Source: an uncultured Prevotella sp. (lineage in GTDB: Bacteria; Bacteroidota; Bacteroidia; Bacteroidales; Bacteroidaceae). Taken from it: 5,450 nucleotides of DNA. The position numbers were made by a program, and so were the translations under genes. Numbering within the stretch: the first letter of the stretch is position 1; each line of letters starts with the position of its first letter. Positions 1-5,450 of the stretch are shown here, one piece after another. Where the stretch lies: NCBI GenBank assembly GCA_938018155.1, contig CALIIG010000228.1, forward strand, positions 1-5,450, written 5' to 3'. The notes beneath the pieces are model-generated. The model saw only the letters and a program-made list of their open reading frames with translations, was not told the DNA's origin and did not search any database.

Positions 1-385
1 GGTGACGACAACATTACATCGCCATACCCGTTTTCTAAGCCCGGAATGTAATTATTTTTCACCCTGATTTTATCGGCCGGTTACCCCTGCGACGGTCTGC
101 ATTTCGTCCATTCCCCGTTGAATTTCCTGCGCATAACAAAGATACCAGTACCAATCTTATAAGCCGTCCACCGCACCGTTCTGCGACTTCTGAATATTTT
201 TTTGATGTTGATTTCTGTTGCATTAATTCTTAATCCCCTCTTTCAGGTCTTACCCATATCCCGTTTTTCCCTTTTGTTTATGATATTTATCCGGAAGAAT
301 TCTTACTTCTCCCGCTTTGTATCGAAATTATATACTGTCACAAAGCTTTTGATTTCCCGATGCCTGTATTTCCTTTAAAAAGAAC
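1..385. other. Intergenic region without a convincing gene
   Basis: No reading frame here is long or family-like enough to call. On the minus strand all three frames have short open stretches. The longest with an ATG, 223 down to 59, would encode 54 aa with a short hydrophobic patch (LIRLVLVSLLCAG), but I recognise nothing in it. A minus-strand octamer TATCTTTG (137-144 on the plus strand as CAAAGATA) fits the Bacteroidetes -7 consensus and could be a leftward promoter, but it has no clear -33 partner. The stretch may hold decayed gene remnants or may simply be the flank into which the restriction-modification cassette inserted. Confidence 0.4.
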
Positions 386-393
386 TATCTTTG
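386..393 (+). promoter_or_regulatory. Putative Bacteroidetes -7 promoter box of the methyltransferase gene
   Basis: TATCTTTG matches the Bacteroidetes sigma-ABfr -7 consensus TAnnTTTG exactly. It lies 21 bases before the methyltransferase ATG, so transcription would begin near 400 and leave a leader of roughly 15 bases. A -33 TTTG element is not obvious at the expected distance; only a weak TGTATTT is seen near 366. No Shine-Dalgarno sequence precedes the start, which is usual in this phylum. Confidence 0.5.
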
Positions 394-414
394 CAATAAA
401 GAAACTGAAAACGA

Positions 415-1686
415 ATGACAACAGAGTCGAAAAACACCCGAATGCCATTGTCTTCATTCCCTGAAGAGGTAACAAAGGAGGGTATAAGGATTTATGGCGA
501 AGCGTCTTTTGAAAACCAAATGGCTGTTCTCAGTCAGTATTTGCATAATTGTAAAGACGACATACCAGAAGAAAGGAAAGAAGAAATTATATTGGCAATA
601 CGGAGCTTTATACAACATAAGCAAAGGCGTAGCAAAACAGTTCATGACGAACCATTGACTGATGCTTATATCTCTACTGTTTCCGAGAATCCCCTGCAGT
701 ATAATTTGTTCAACGATTTCTTTCGCTTTCCCTTTCCCTCCCCGGCCAAACCGAAATTTACTTTCATCGATTTGTTTGCAGGAATCGGAGGAATAAGATT
801 AGGATTTGAAGCTGTGGGTGGGAAATGTGTTTTTTCTTCTGAGTTTGATGAAGATGCATGTACCACTTATAAAGCTAATTTTGGAGAACATCCTTTTGGG
901 GATATAACAAAAATAGCAGCAGCCAAGATACCTGATTTTGACATTCTATTGGCGGGGTTCCCGTGTCAGACCTTCTCAATTATAGGTAAAAAAGAAGGTT
1001 TTAAGGATGAAACAAGAGGCACCTTATTCTTTGAAATTGAAAGGATATTGAAAGCAAAAAGGCCAAGGGCTTTTATGCTTGAGAATGTAAGAAACTTAGT
1101 TGCGCATGATAAAGGAAAAACTTTTAAGGTTATTACATCTCATTTGGAAGCATTAGGTTATACTGTATATGCTAAAGTTTTAAACGCTTTAGACTACGGA
1201 TGCATGCAAAAACGGGAAAGAATTATTATAGTTGGGTTCTTGGATAGAGTGTTTTTTACTTTTCCAGAGAAAGAGGTAAATCATAAGACTTTAGTTGATG
1301 TTCTGGAACAGAATGTAGGTTCAAAATACTATGTAAATTCCGAAATCAGAGAATCCAGACTTAAAAGATTAAAAGATAAGAATTATCCTAAACCTTATAT
1401 TTCTCATGAAAATATGGCTGGAAGTATAACCCCGCATCCGTATTCTTCGTGTCTGAGGGCAGGAGCTTCTGCCAACTATATTTTAATTAATGATGAGCGT
1501 AGACCTACAGAAAGAGAGATGTTAAGATTACAGGGTTTTCCCGATAATTATAAAATAGTATTACCTTATTCCAAGGTAAAAAAGCAATGTGGAAATTCAG
1601 TGGCAGTACCAGTTATTAAAGCTGTTGCCAAACAAATGACAGAAGCACTAAATCAGTATGACGATGAAAACAAGAGAAGAAGCTAA
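415..1686 (+). CDS. DNA (cytosine-5)-methyltransferase, type II R-M, probably the partner of the HaeII-like enzyme
   Basis: This enzyme transfers a methyl group from S-adenosylmethionine to C5 of cytosine in a specific DNA site, protecting it from the partner nuclease. The 423-aa protein carries the C5-methylase motifs in order: motif I DLFAGIGG (119-126), motif IV GFPCQTFS (181-188) with catalytic Cys184, motif VI ENVRN (223-227), motif VIII QKRER (265-269), motif IX around RPTEREMLRLQGFP (363-376) and motif X GNSVAVPV (393-400). The target-recognition region should lie between VIII and IX. About 110 residues precede motif I, a helical-looking charged extension that many C5 methylases lack. 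The frame appears intact. The endonuclease frame opens inside its last 10 codons, which suggests translational coupling and a shared site, RGCGCY. The site is inferred from that neighbour, not read from this protein. Confidence 0.95.
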   Translation: MTTESKNTRMPLSSFPEEVTKEGIRIYGEASFENQMAVLSQYLHNCKDDIPEERKEEIILAIRSFIQHKQRRSKTVHDEPLTDAYISTVSENPLQYNLFNDFFRFPFPSPAKPKFTFIDLFAGIGGIRLGFEAVGGKCVFSSEFDEDACTTYKANFGEHPFGDITKIAAAKIPDFDILLAGFPCQTFSIIGKKEGFKDETRGTLFFEIERILKAKRPRAFMLENVRNLVAHDKGKTFKVITSHLEALGYTVYAKVLNALDYGCMQKRERIIIVGFLDRVFFTFPEKEVNHKTLVDVLEQNVGSKYYVNSEIRESRLKRLKDKNYPKPYISHENMAGSITPHPYSSCLRAGASANYILINDERRPTEREMLRLQGFPDNYKIVLPYSKVKKQCGNSVAVPVIKAVAKQMTEALNQYDDENKRRS

Positions 1687-2708
1687 ATCGGCCTTAGACG
1701 CACTGATACAGAAATCTAGAGTACATTGGTATAAACCCATACAAATAGCAGAAATTCTATATCACCACAGAACAGACAAAAATATTGACTTATTACAGTT
1801 GGAAGATTACAGAACAAAGAGTAAGAGATGGAGAGATATGGTATCTCTGCCATTGTTGGGAAGGATTTGTACCAGTAGCGCAAGATTTATTTGATAATAA
1901 TGCTATGCCCCCAGAGACATTAGTAACATTAGGTAATGAGAACGTAAAATATAATGGAGCAGTAGAATCATACATATATCGCAAATTTCTTGCAAAGCAC
2001 AGCCAGTTATCTAATGCCTTAGAATACTGTATGACGGCTACAGGCAATTCATTTAAGGTAGAGAAACTTATAAATTTGTTTTGGGATGAACCTGGTTTAA
2101 GGAGGAGCATTGATAAAGTGTATGAAATTATAGTTTACTCTCTTTTCTCTACATTAGTAGATGTGCTAAATCTTAAAGTTCAAATTTCTGTAGCCGAAGA
2201 TGCTTTACCTTTACTAAACGAGTTTGAAGATTTCTCTACTAAAATAATGTGCTTAGATGCAAGTAATACCAGTTATATGCAAGAAGCCAGGGTCTATAGG
2301 GTTGGTGTAACCAATGCTGCTGACAGAGGACTGGATATGTATTCCAATTGGGGGCCTGCTATCCAGATAAAGCATCTTTCCTTAAACGAAGATTTAGCAG
2401 AAACCATAGTTGCAGGTGTTTCCAGTGACAGGATAGTAATAGTATGTAAGGATGCTGAGGAAAAAACCATAGTTTCGCTCCTTAATCAAATAGGGTGGAG
2501 AAGCAAAATACAAAACATTGTCACTGAGAAGGAGCTGATAAAATGGTATGAGAAAGCTTTGACAGGTGCTTACTCGGAGCTATTGGCAAGCAAGTTACTT
2601 AATACACTATCGGAAGAAATGCTATTAGAATTTCCTTCTCTTAACTCTTTACCTGATGCGCTGACTCAAAGGCACTATGAGCAAATTGAAAATGATTTTT
2701 GGAAGTGA
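1664..2708 (+). pseudogene. HaeII-family type II restriction endonuclease, split by a frameshift
   Basis: The HaeII family cuts the palindrome RGCGCY. The first part (ATG 1664, or the in-frame ATG 1658; stop 1892-1894) reads SRVHWYKPIQIAEILYHHR, then YRTKSKRWRD and LLGRICTSSARF, close to my recollection of the HaeII N-terminus. The rest lies in the next frame, from QDLFDNNAMPP (codons from 1881) to the stop at 2706-2708, with VESYIYRKF, GLRRSIDKVYEI, GVTNAADRGLDM, IQIKHLSL, DRIVIVCK and IGWRSKIQNIVTE. Joined, the two parts give about 350 aa, roughly family length. The frame must switch between about 1880 and 1894. One missing copy of the octamer CAAGATTT explains it; a simple indel, a sequencing error or +1 slippage at ATT-TGA are alternatives. 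The gene overlaps the methylase end by 23 bases. As read, no full-length enzyme is made; the first fragment alone is only 76-78 aa. Confidence 0.88.
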
Positions 2709-2857
2709 GGGCTGATTCTGTAGAGTCTTTTATATCAGAAAATTTGTAATTTATTGGATAAGCATTATGAAGACCGCAGACGAAGTTGGAATACTTAAAC
2801 GGAAGGGTGAAGAAAAAAACGATTTATGATTATAAGGAACTAAACGAGGTTTTTTAA

Positions 2858-3482
2858 TTCTTTGGAGCAGATTCTTCAGCCAACGTCACCTTTGCAGTGG
2901 CCGGTCATCACTTCACGGATGCTGAAATTGAGGCAGTCAACGCCATTGATACCCCGAATAAAATAAAGGATAGGGTAGGGAAAATACGGCAATTGGGAGG
3001 CGTGCCCAGCTTTAAGCAGATGGACGATGCCATTTGTCGCAACAATTTTATACTGATTGACAGCTGCCTTCCCGCTATTATGGCACATATTCTTATTGAG
3101 GCAAACCGGGGCGAAACAAAGAGTTTGAAAGAGCTTGCCGAACGTGTCTCCGGTCTGAATCCACTGAAATATGATATGTCGTACAACCAGCAGTATTACG
3201 TACATAAGATAAAGGGTTTTCTGGTAGCATCGGCTTTGGGAATGGTTCCGCACACACCGTGGAACGGAGAATATCAGGCAAACGGGGACTGTCTGGTGGT
3301 AAAGGACGACGGCGACGTGCTTTGTTATCATTTCTATGACCGTAATTTGTTCGAAGATTATTTGTTTTGCAACACAAAACCGGAAACACCTTCTACAACC
3401 AGATATGAGTTTGGCAGGCTCTGCACGACTGCCGTGGCCGGGCTTTTGTTTCAGGCTGAATTTGCAGGTAAGGTTTCAATAA
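2858..3482 (+). pseudogene. HpaII-family restriction endonuclease remnant, N-terminally truncated and frameshifted
   Basis: HpaII-family enzymes cut CCGG and are normally about 350 aa. The open frame runs from 2858, just after a TAA at 2855-2857, to 3544; a GTG at 2897 gives 215 aa. The middle and C-terminal parts are family-like: NAIDTPNKIKDR, NNFILIDSCLPAIMAHIL, LNPLKYD, KIKGFLVASALGMVP, WNGEYQANG, DGDVLCYHFYDRN, EDYLFCNTKPETPSTTRYEFG. The upstream catalytic region, including the GFSIKS-type segment I recall from HpaII, is absent. The conserved ending RLNLQVRFQ lies in the +1 frame and stops at 3480-3482. Removing one T from the run at 3444-3447 would restore it. The in-frame tail 3483-3544 is therefore probably spurious. 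Codons at 2771-2854 (YLNGRVKKKTIYDYKELNEV) may be a scrambled upstream piece. I see no CCGG methylase. The product is almost surely inactive. Confidence 0.85.
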
Positions 3483-3584
3483 ACGGGAAAGGGGGCGGCA
3501 AGTTGAGGAAAAGGTACGTGAAAGTTTCGGAGACGAAAGGATAAAAACGAAACGGCGGCAGCGGTTACACTGTCGGTATTCTGT

Positions 3585-3627
3585 GGAAAAGGTGACTTGC
3601 ATCATGGGGGTGTTTGTCACCTTTTTT
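3585..3627 (+). terminator. Probable rho-independent terminator, possibly bidirectional
   Basis: A perfect 10-bp inverted repeat pairs AAAAGGTGAC (3587-3596) with GTCACCTTTT (3616-3625) around a 19-base loop. Six T residues (3622-3627) follow the GTCACC arm, as in an intrinsic terminator reading rightwards. The A-run at 3587-3590 gives a shorter T tract on the other strand, so leftward termination is also possible. It marks the end of the restriction-modification block. Confidence 0.6.
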
Positions 3628-3659
3628 CATTTCCCGCACCATAGTATATTTTTTTCGTT

Positions 3660-3688
3660 CTGCGCGGGAACGCCGGTTCCGTGCGCAG
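3660..3688. repeat. Compact GC-rich inverted repeat (hairpin)
   Basis: CTGCGC (3660-3665) pairs with GCGCAG (3683-3688), and GGAAC (3667-3671) pairs with GTTCC (3676-3680). The loop is the four bases GCCG, with a one- against two-base bulge between the two stem parts. No T-run follows on either strand, so this does not look like a terminator. It may be a structured RNA element or a protein-binding palindrome. Confidence 0.45.
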
Positions 3689-3794
3689 GCTGCTGACAAT
3701 GCAGGTGGATACAAGCCTGATGTTGACGCCCCGGCGTTGGCATGTTACGCGGCCGGGTGCGTGTTGTATTCGCGAAAAGAATGTAACGCCGGGT

Positions 3795-3880
3795 GTACGA
3801 CGGCCGTCGGCAGCATTGCTGACGGCCGTCGTACGGTGTGTGTGACGGCCGCCGTACGCGCTGCTGACGGCCGCCGTACG
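3795..3880. repeat. Cluster of GACGGCCGYCGTACG repeats forming a large hairpin
   Basis: Three direct copies of GACGGCCGYCGTACG start at 3821, 3844 and 3866 (spacing 23 and 22 bases). One inverted copy lies at 3795-3808. The inverted copy and the first direct copy pair perfectly over 14 bp (3795-3808 with 3821-3834). A G-T pair and three further pairs extend this to an 18-bp stem with a GCAT loop. The core ACGGCCGT is itself a palindrome. Copies differ only at the Y position (T in the first direct copy, C in the others) and in the linkers. A half copy CGTACGACG lies at 3996-4004. The function is unknown; a protein-binding array, a structured RNA or a dispersed chromosomal repeat are all possible. 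Confidence 0.75.
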
Positions 3881-4109
3881 ATGACGTTGTGCGCGCAGGG
3901 GGTGGCGGTTGCGGTGGAATGGGGCAGGGAGGCGGACGGGAAGGGAACGGGGCGGGGGAGCGGTTGTGGTGTGCCGGCACAAGCGGGACGTGTACCGTAC
4001 GACGTAAAAAATGTATATAAAAATCGCGGAAGTGCGAAGTGTGATTTCACCGATAGTTAAACAAAGGTAAAAAAGGGGGAGGAAAGATGCGGGTTTCGAC
4101 GAGTAAATT

Positions 4110-4117
4110 TATTTTTG
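4110..4117 (+). promoter_or_regulatory. Putative Bacteroidetes -7 promoter box upstream of the small gene pair
   Basis: TATTTTTG fits TAnnTTTG. Transcription would begin near 4124, giving a leader of about 255 bases if the first gene starts at 4380, or about 20 bases if it starts at 4146. No good -33 element is seen. The second half of the leader contains the 66-bp duplication. A second candidate nearer 4380 (TTGACA at 4342-4347) has no convincing -7 partner. Confidence 0.3.
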
Positions 4118-4194
4118 CGTGCAGGAACGAAGCCCGGTAAGGCAGATGAACCATGAAACTTTTAAACAAGTAAGGAAGCAATGGTCCGAGATTC

Positions 4195-4326
4195 GGGCGG
4201 CGTGGAAGCAGGGTTCAGCCGGCGTCAGCTCACGGGGGCAGCAGTACGAAGGCGTTGCCGGGGCGGCGTGGAGGCAGGATTCGGCCGGCATCAGGGGGCG
4301 GGAAGTATTCCGGCGTCGGACAGCTC
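4195..4326 (+). repeat. Two-copy 66-bp diverged tandem duplication
   Basis: GGGCGGCGTGGAAGCAGGGT at 4195 recurs as GGGCGGCGTGGAGGCAGGAT at 4261, exactly 66 bases later. The similarity runs about 34 bases into each unit (to about 4228 and 4294) and then fades. The differences seen in the well-matched part are all A/G transitions. The period is 22 codons, so in the frame of the downstream gene both copies read AAW[KR]Q[GD]SAG[VI]. The unit could be part of a longer form of that gene or an untranslated leader element. Confidence 0.65.
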
Positions 4327-4379
4327 CGGCAGCATCACGGCTTGACAATTCATCATTTAACCATTTGATAAACTGTAAC

Positions 4380-4850
4380 ATGAAAAAGATTTCAAAAGAC
4401 TACTGGCACGTAAAGGTGCCTGTTATGCACGACGATTTGCTGAATACCGAGTATTATATGTTGTGCTTTTTTGGCCACATCATCAGGCAGGATGAGCAGC
4501 CGGGACGCTTTCCGCGCTGGAACGACAGCGTTGACCAGCTTATGGAGGTGGCGCATGTGCTGGCCCGGACACGCCAGCTGAAGGATTCCGCAACGGGGCG
4601 TCCGCTTACCATGCGTGCCATAGCGACGAGGCTCTGCCGCAATCTGCACCGCCGCTGTCCGCGCAACATCTATGCCGTGGCGCGGCAGAGCGAGCGGTCG
4701 CAGCGGCCCGATGTGGTGACGTATTACACGCAGCTGAGGCTGGAAGGCGGGGTAAGTCTGGCATCGTTTGTCGATACGGTAGAGCCGGTGCAGCTGCCGC
4801 GGCTCACGAGCTATCGCGGCGTTTTTGAGGGAGGAGGGCGCAATGGATGA
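4380..4850 (+). CDS. RteC C-terminal-domain-like small protein, first of a tandem pair
   Basis: I do not recognise a named gene. From ATG 4380 the product is 156 aa, starting MKKISKDYWHVKVPV. From about residue 46 it has the pattern RW-x6-LMEV ... RPLTMRAIA ... RRCPRN ... RSQRPDVVTYY. This matches the next gene in order and spacing, and resembles the helical C-terminal domain of RteC, a regulator of Bacteroides conjugative transposon transfer. The RteC link is my inference from pattern, not an alignment. The frame stays open upstream to ATG 4146 (234 aa) and GTG 4119, but that extension is low in complexity and contains the 66-bp duplication. I prefer 4380 because the sequence becomes protein-like there; the longer form remains possible. 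No signal peptide or membrane helix is apparent. It overlaps the next gene by 8 bases and is GC-rich compared with the restriction block. Confidence 0.7.
   Translation: MKKISKDYWHVKVPVMHDDLLNTEYYMLCFFGHIIRQDEQPGRFPRWNDSVDQLMEVAHVLARTRQLKDSATGRPLTMRAIATRLCRNLHRRCPRNIYAVARQSERSQRPDVVTYYTQLRLEGGVSLASFVDTVEPVQLPRLTSYRGVFEGGGRNG
4828..4838 (+). promoter_or_regulatory. Shine-Dalgarno-like purine tract before the second small gene
   Basis: AGGGAGGAGGG, with a core AGGAGG at 4832-4837, ends a few bases before ATG 4843. Strong Shine-Dalgarno sites are uncommon in Bacteroidetes, so this one is notable. It supports ATG 4843 over the in-frame GTG 4825 and suggests re-initiation within the end of the preceding gene. 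Confidence 0.45.
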
Positions 4851-5181
4851 GTTTTTGGCTTTTCAGGAGCGTCGTCGCAGGCGCGAAAGGGCCATGCAGC
4901 AGATGGCCGACGATGTGCGGTGGCTGCTCAGCAGGCCCGCGGGGTCGGTGAAGTGGGAGCGAAGTCAGAACGATTTGATTGACCTTATTGACAGTGTATG
5001 GTCCATGCGCGTGATTACCGGCAGGGGCGGTAAGCTCATGACGCGCAAGGCAATGGCCGAAAAGGTGTTCGGCACCGTGGGCCGCACATGCCCCAAAAGG
5101 CTCACGCAGGCCGTGTGGGATGTGCGTAACCGCAGGCTCCCCGAGCACAGCATGATGAGGAAGTACATGGTTGAAAGGTAA
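4843..5181 (+). CDS. RteC C-terminal-domain-like small protein, second of a tandem pair
   Basis: The product is 112 aa, basic, starting MDEFLAFQERRRRRERAM; the Arg-rich stretch at 10-16 is compatible with nucleic-acid binding. Residues 37-100 repeat the pattern of the preceding protein: KW-x6-LIDL, then GKLMTRKAMA, RTCPKR, VRNRRLP. The distance from the Trp to the Cys-Pro pair is 45 residues here and 46 there. The two are therefore diverged tandem paralogues, or two halves of a split protein. The L[IM][DE][LV] helix, a G-containing turn and a helical end recall the C-terminal part of RteC, where they help form a helical regulatory domain. The start overlaps the previous stop by 8 bases in another frame, implying one operon with coupled translation. 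ATG 4843 is chosen over GTG 4825 because of the AGGAGG upstream. The true function is unknown. Confidence 0.75.
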   Translation: MDEFLAFQERRRRRERAMQQMADDVRWLLSRPAGSVKWERSQNDLIDLIDSVWSMRVITGRGGKLMTRKAMAEKVFGTVGRTCPKRLTQAVWDVRNRRLPEHSMMRKYMVER

Positions 5182-5395
5182 AGAATTAAAAAAACAAAGA
5201 ATTAAATTAAAAGTAAAAAAGCAAAAGAGGAAAGAGGTAAAAAAGTAAAAAAGCAAAAGTTTTGGAAGGAGTTAAAGGGAGTTATGGAGCTATAAGGAGT
5301 TAAAATGTTGCCTTATTGGTACAGAATTATCTCTGACAAATGAAAAGGCTGTGCTGAAAAGTAAAAGGGTAAAGAGGTAAAAAGCAAAAGTTTTG
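5180..5395 (+). repeat. A-rich short direct repeats downstream of the small gene pair
   Basis: Several exact short repeats are visible. AAAGAATTAAA occurs at 5180-5190 and 5196-5206 (16-base period). AAGTAAAAAAGCAAAAG occurs at 5211-5227 and 5243-5259 (32-base period). AAAGAGGTAAAAA followed by AGCAAAAGTTTTG occurs at 5231-5264 and again, shortened, at 5371-5395. The shared end CAAAAGTTTTG is a small palindrome. I find no gene between 5182 and 5450. Such A-rich repeat tails look like ones I recall beside Bacteroidales genes; their role is unknown. Confidence 0.6.
5268..5302 (+). repeat. Four-copy GGAGYTA array
   Basis: GGAGTTA at 5268, 5278 and 5296 and GGAGCTA at 5286 are spaced 10, 8 and 10 bases apart, about one helical turn. 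The last copy is followed after two bases by an ATG (5305), which opens only a 12-codon frame ending at 5343. The array looks like multiplied Shine-Dalgarno-like sites or a protein-binding series. No function can be assigned. Confidence 0.5.
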
Positions 5396-5450
5396 ATGAA
5401 ATGATATTTGTGTTCTTCAGCCTGAATGACAAACATCCCGGCCGGAAAAA

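Larger units (their letters stand above)
3628..4109. other. GC-rich gene-free region with repeats and hairpins
   Basis: Long frames are open here on both strands, but only because the DNA is GC-rich and repetitive. Their translations are low in complexity and change character across the repeats, so I call no gene. Base composition rises sharply compared with the low-GC restriction block. The region holds a compact hairpin (3660-3688), an inverted pair CCGGCGTT / AACGCCGG (3731-3738 and 3785-3792), the GACGGCCGYCGTACG cluster (3795-3880), a polypurine G-rich tract (about 3917-3962) and a partial repeat copy CGTACGACG (3996-4004). It turns A/T-rich from about 4005, as expected of a leader or promoter region for the genes to the right. 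Confidence 0.5.

Noticed and set aside
59..223. Minus-strand 54-aa frame with a hydrophobic patch before a Cys
   Set aside because: The patch is not a good lipobox, the tail is Arg/Gly-rich with no family resemblance, and the other two minus frames are equally open here.
1785..1880. An independent start at 1785 for the downstream HaeII-like fragment
   Set aside because: The codons from 1785 to 1880 in that frame (SWKITEQRVRDGEIWYL) are the out-of-frame reading of the conserved YRTKSKRWRD region, so it is an artefact of the frameshift.
2767..2829. 20-codon frame MKTADEVGILKRKGEEKNDL between the two endonuclease genes
   Set aside because: It is too short, has no supporting signal, and overlaps the probable upstream debris of the HpaII relic.
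3795..3880. Possible small CRISPR array
   Set aside because: The repeats are 15 bases with linkers of only 7-8 bases, one copy is inverted, and there are no cas genes. Spacing and size do not fit CRISPR.
3614..4060. A 148-aa plus-strand open frame and several minus-strand frames over the GC-rich repeat region
   Set aside because: The translations are low in complexity, follow the DNA repeats and match no family I know. Open frames in several phases are expected in GC-rich sequence.
4087..4140. 17-codon frame preceded by the purine tract GGGGGAGGAAAG
   Set aside because: It could be a leader peptide, but the candidate -7 box at 4110-4117 lies inside it, and nothing in its sequence (no run of one amino acid, no terminator pair) indicates attenuation.
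4804..5256. 150-aa minus-strand open frame
   Set aside because: It is the shadow of the two plus-strand small genes, which share a domain and overlap as in an operon. Its N-terminus reads out the A-rich repeats as Phe/Leu runs.

Overview
This window most likely comes from a gut member of the order Bacteroidales. The evidence is two Bacteroidetes-type -7 boxes (TAnnTTTG) ahead of genes, little use of Shine-Dalgarno sites, A-rich intergenic repeats built on AAAGTAAAAAAGCAAAAG, and two small proteins that resemble the C-terminal helical domain of RteC, a regulator known from Bacteroides conjugative transposons. The species cannot be told from this sequence.

Left half (1-3544): a low-GC restriction-modification island. 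After about 400 bases with no convincing gene there is an intact DNA (cytosine-5)-methyltransferase (415-1686) with all the classical motifs. Overlapping its 3' end is a HaeII-family restriction endonuclease gene (1664-2708; the family cuts RGCGCY). It is split by one frameshift at about 1881-1894, which the loss of one copy of a tandem octamer would explain exactly. Next is a second endonuclease relic of a different family, HpaII (CCGG), at 2858-3482. It lacks its N-terminal catalytic half, has an in-frame stop just upstream, and is shifted out of frame just before its conserved C-terminus. As read, the methyltransferase is the only undamaged enzyme. All 17 GCGC tetramers I found lie outside the RGCGCY context, whereas CCGG is common.

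Middle (3545-4380): a probable rho-independent terminator, then a GC-rich stretch without a convincing gene. It carries a cluster of GACGGCCGYCGTACG repeats, two of which form a near-perfect 18-bp hairpin, and then a 66-bp diverged tandem duplication.

Right (4380-5450): two overlapping, co-oriented small genes (156 and 112 aa) of clearly different base composition. They are diverged paralogues with a shared RteC-like domain. They are followed by an A-rich tail with several families of short direct repeats and no gene.

The main points are a decaying or switchable double restriction locus beside a solitary methylase, and an unexplained repeat/hairpin region leading into a tandem RteC-like gene pair.
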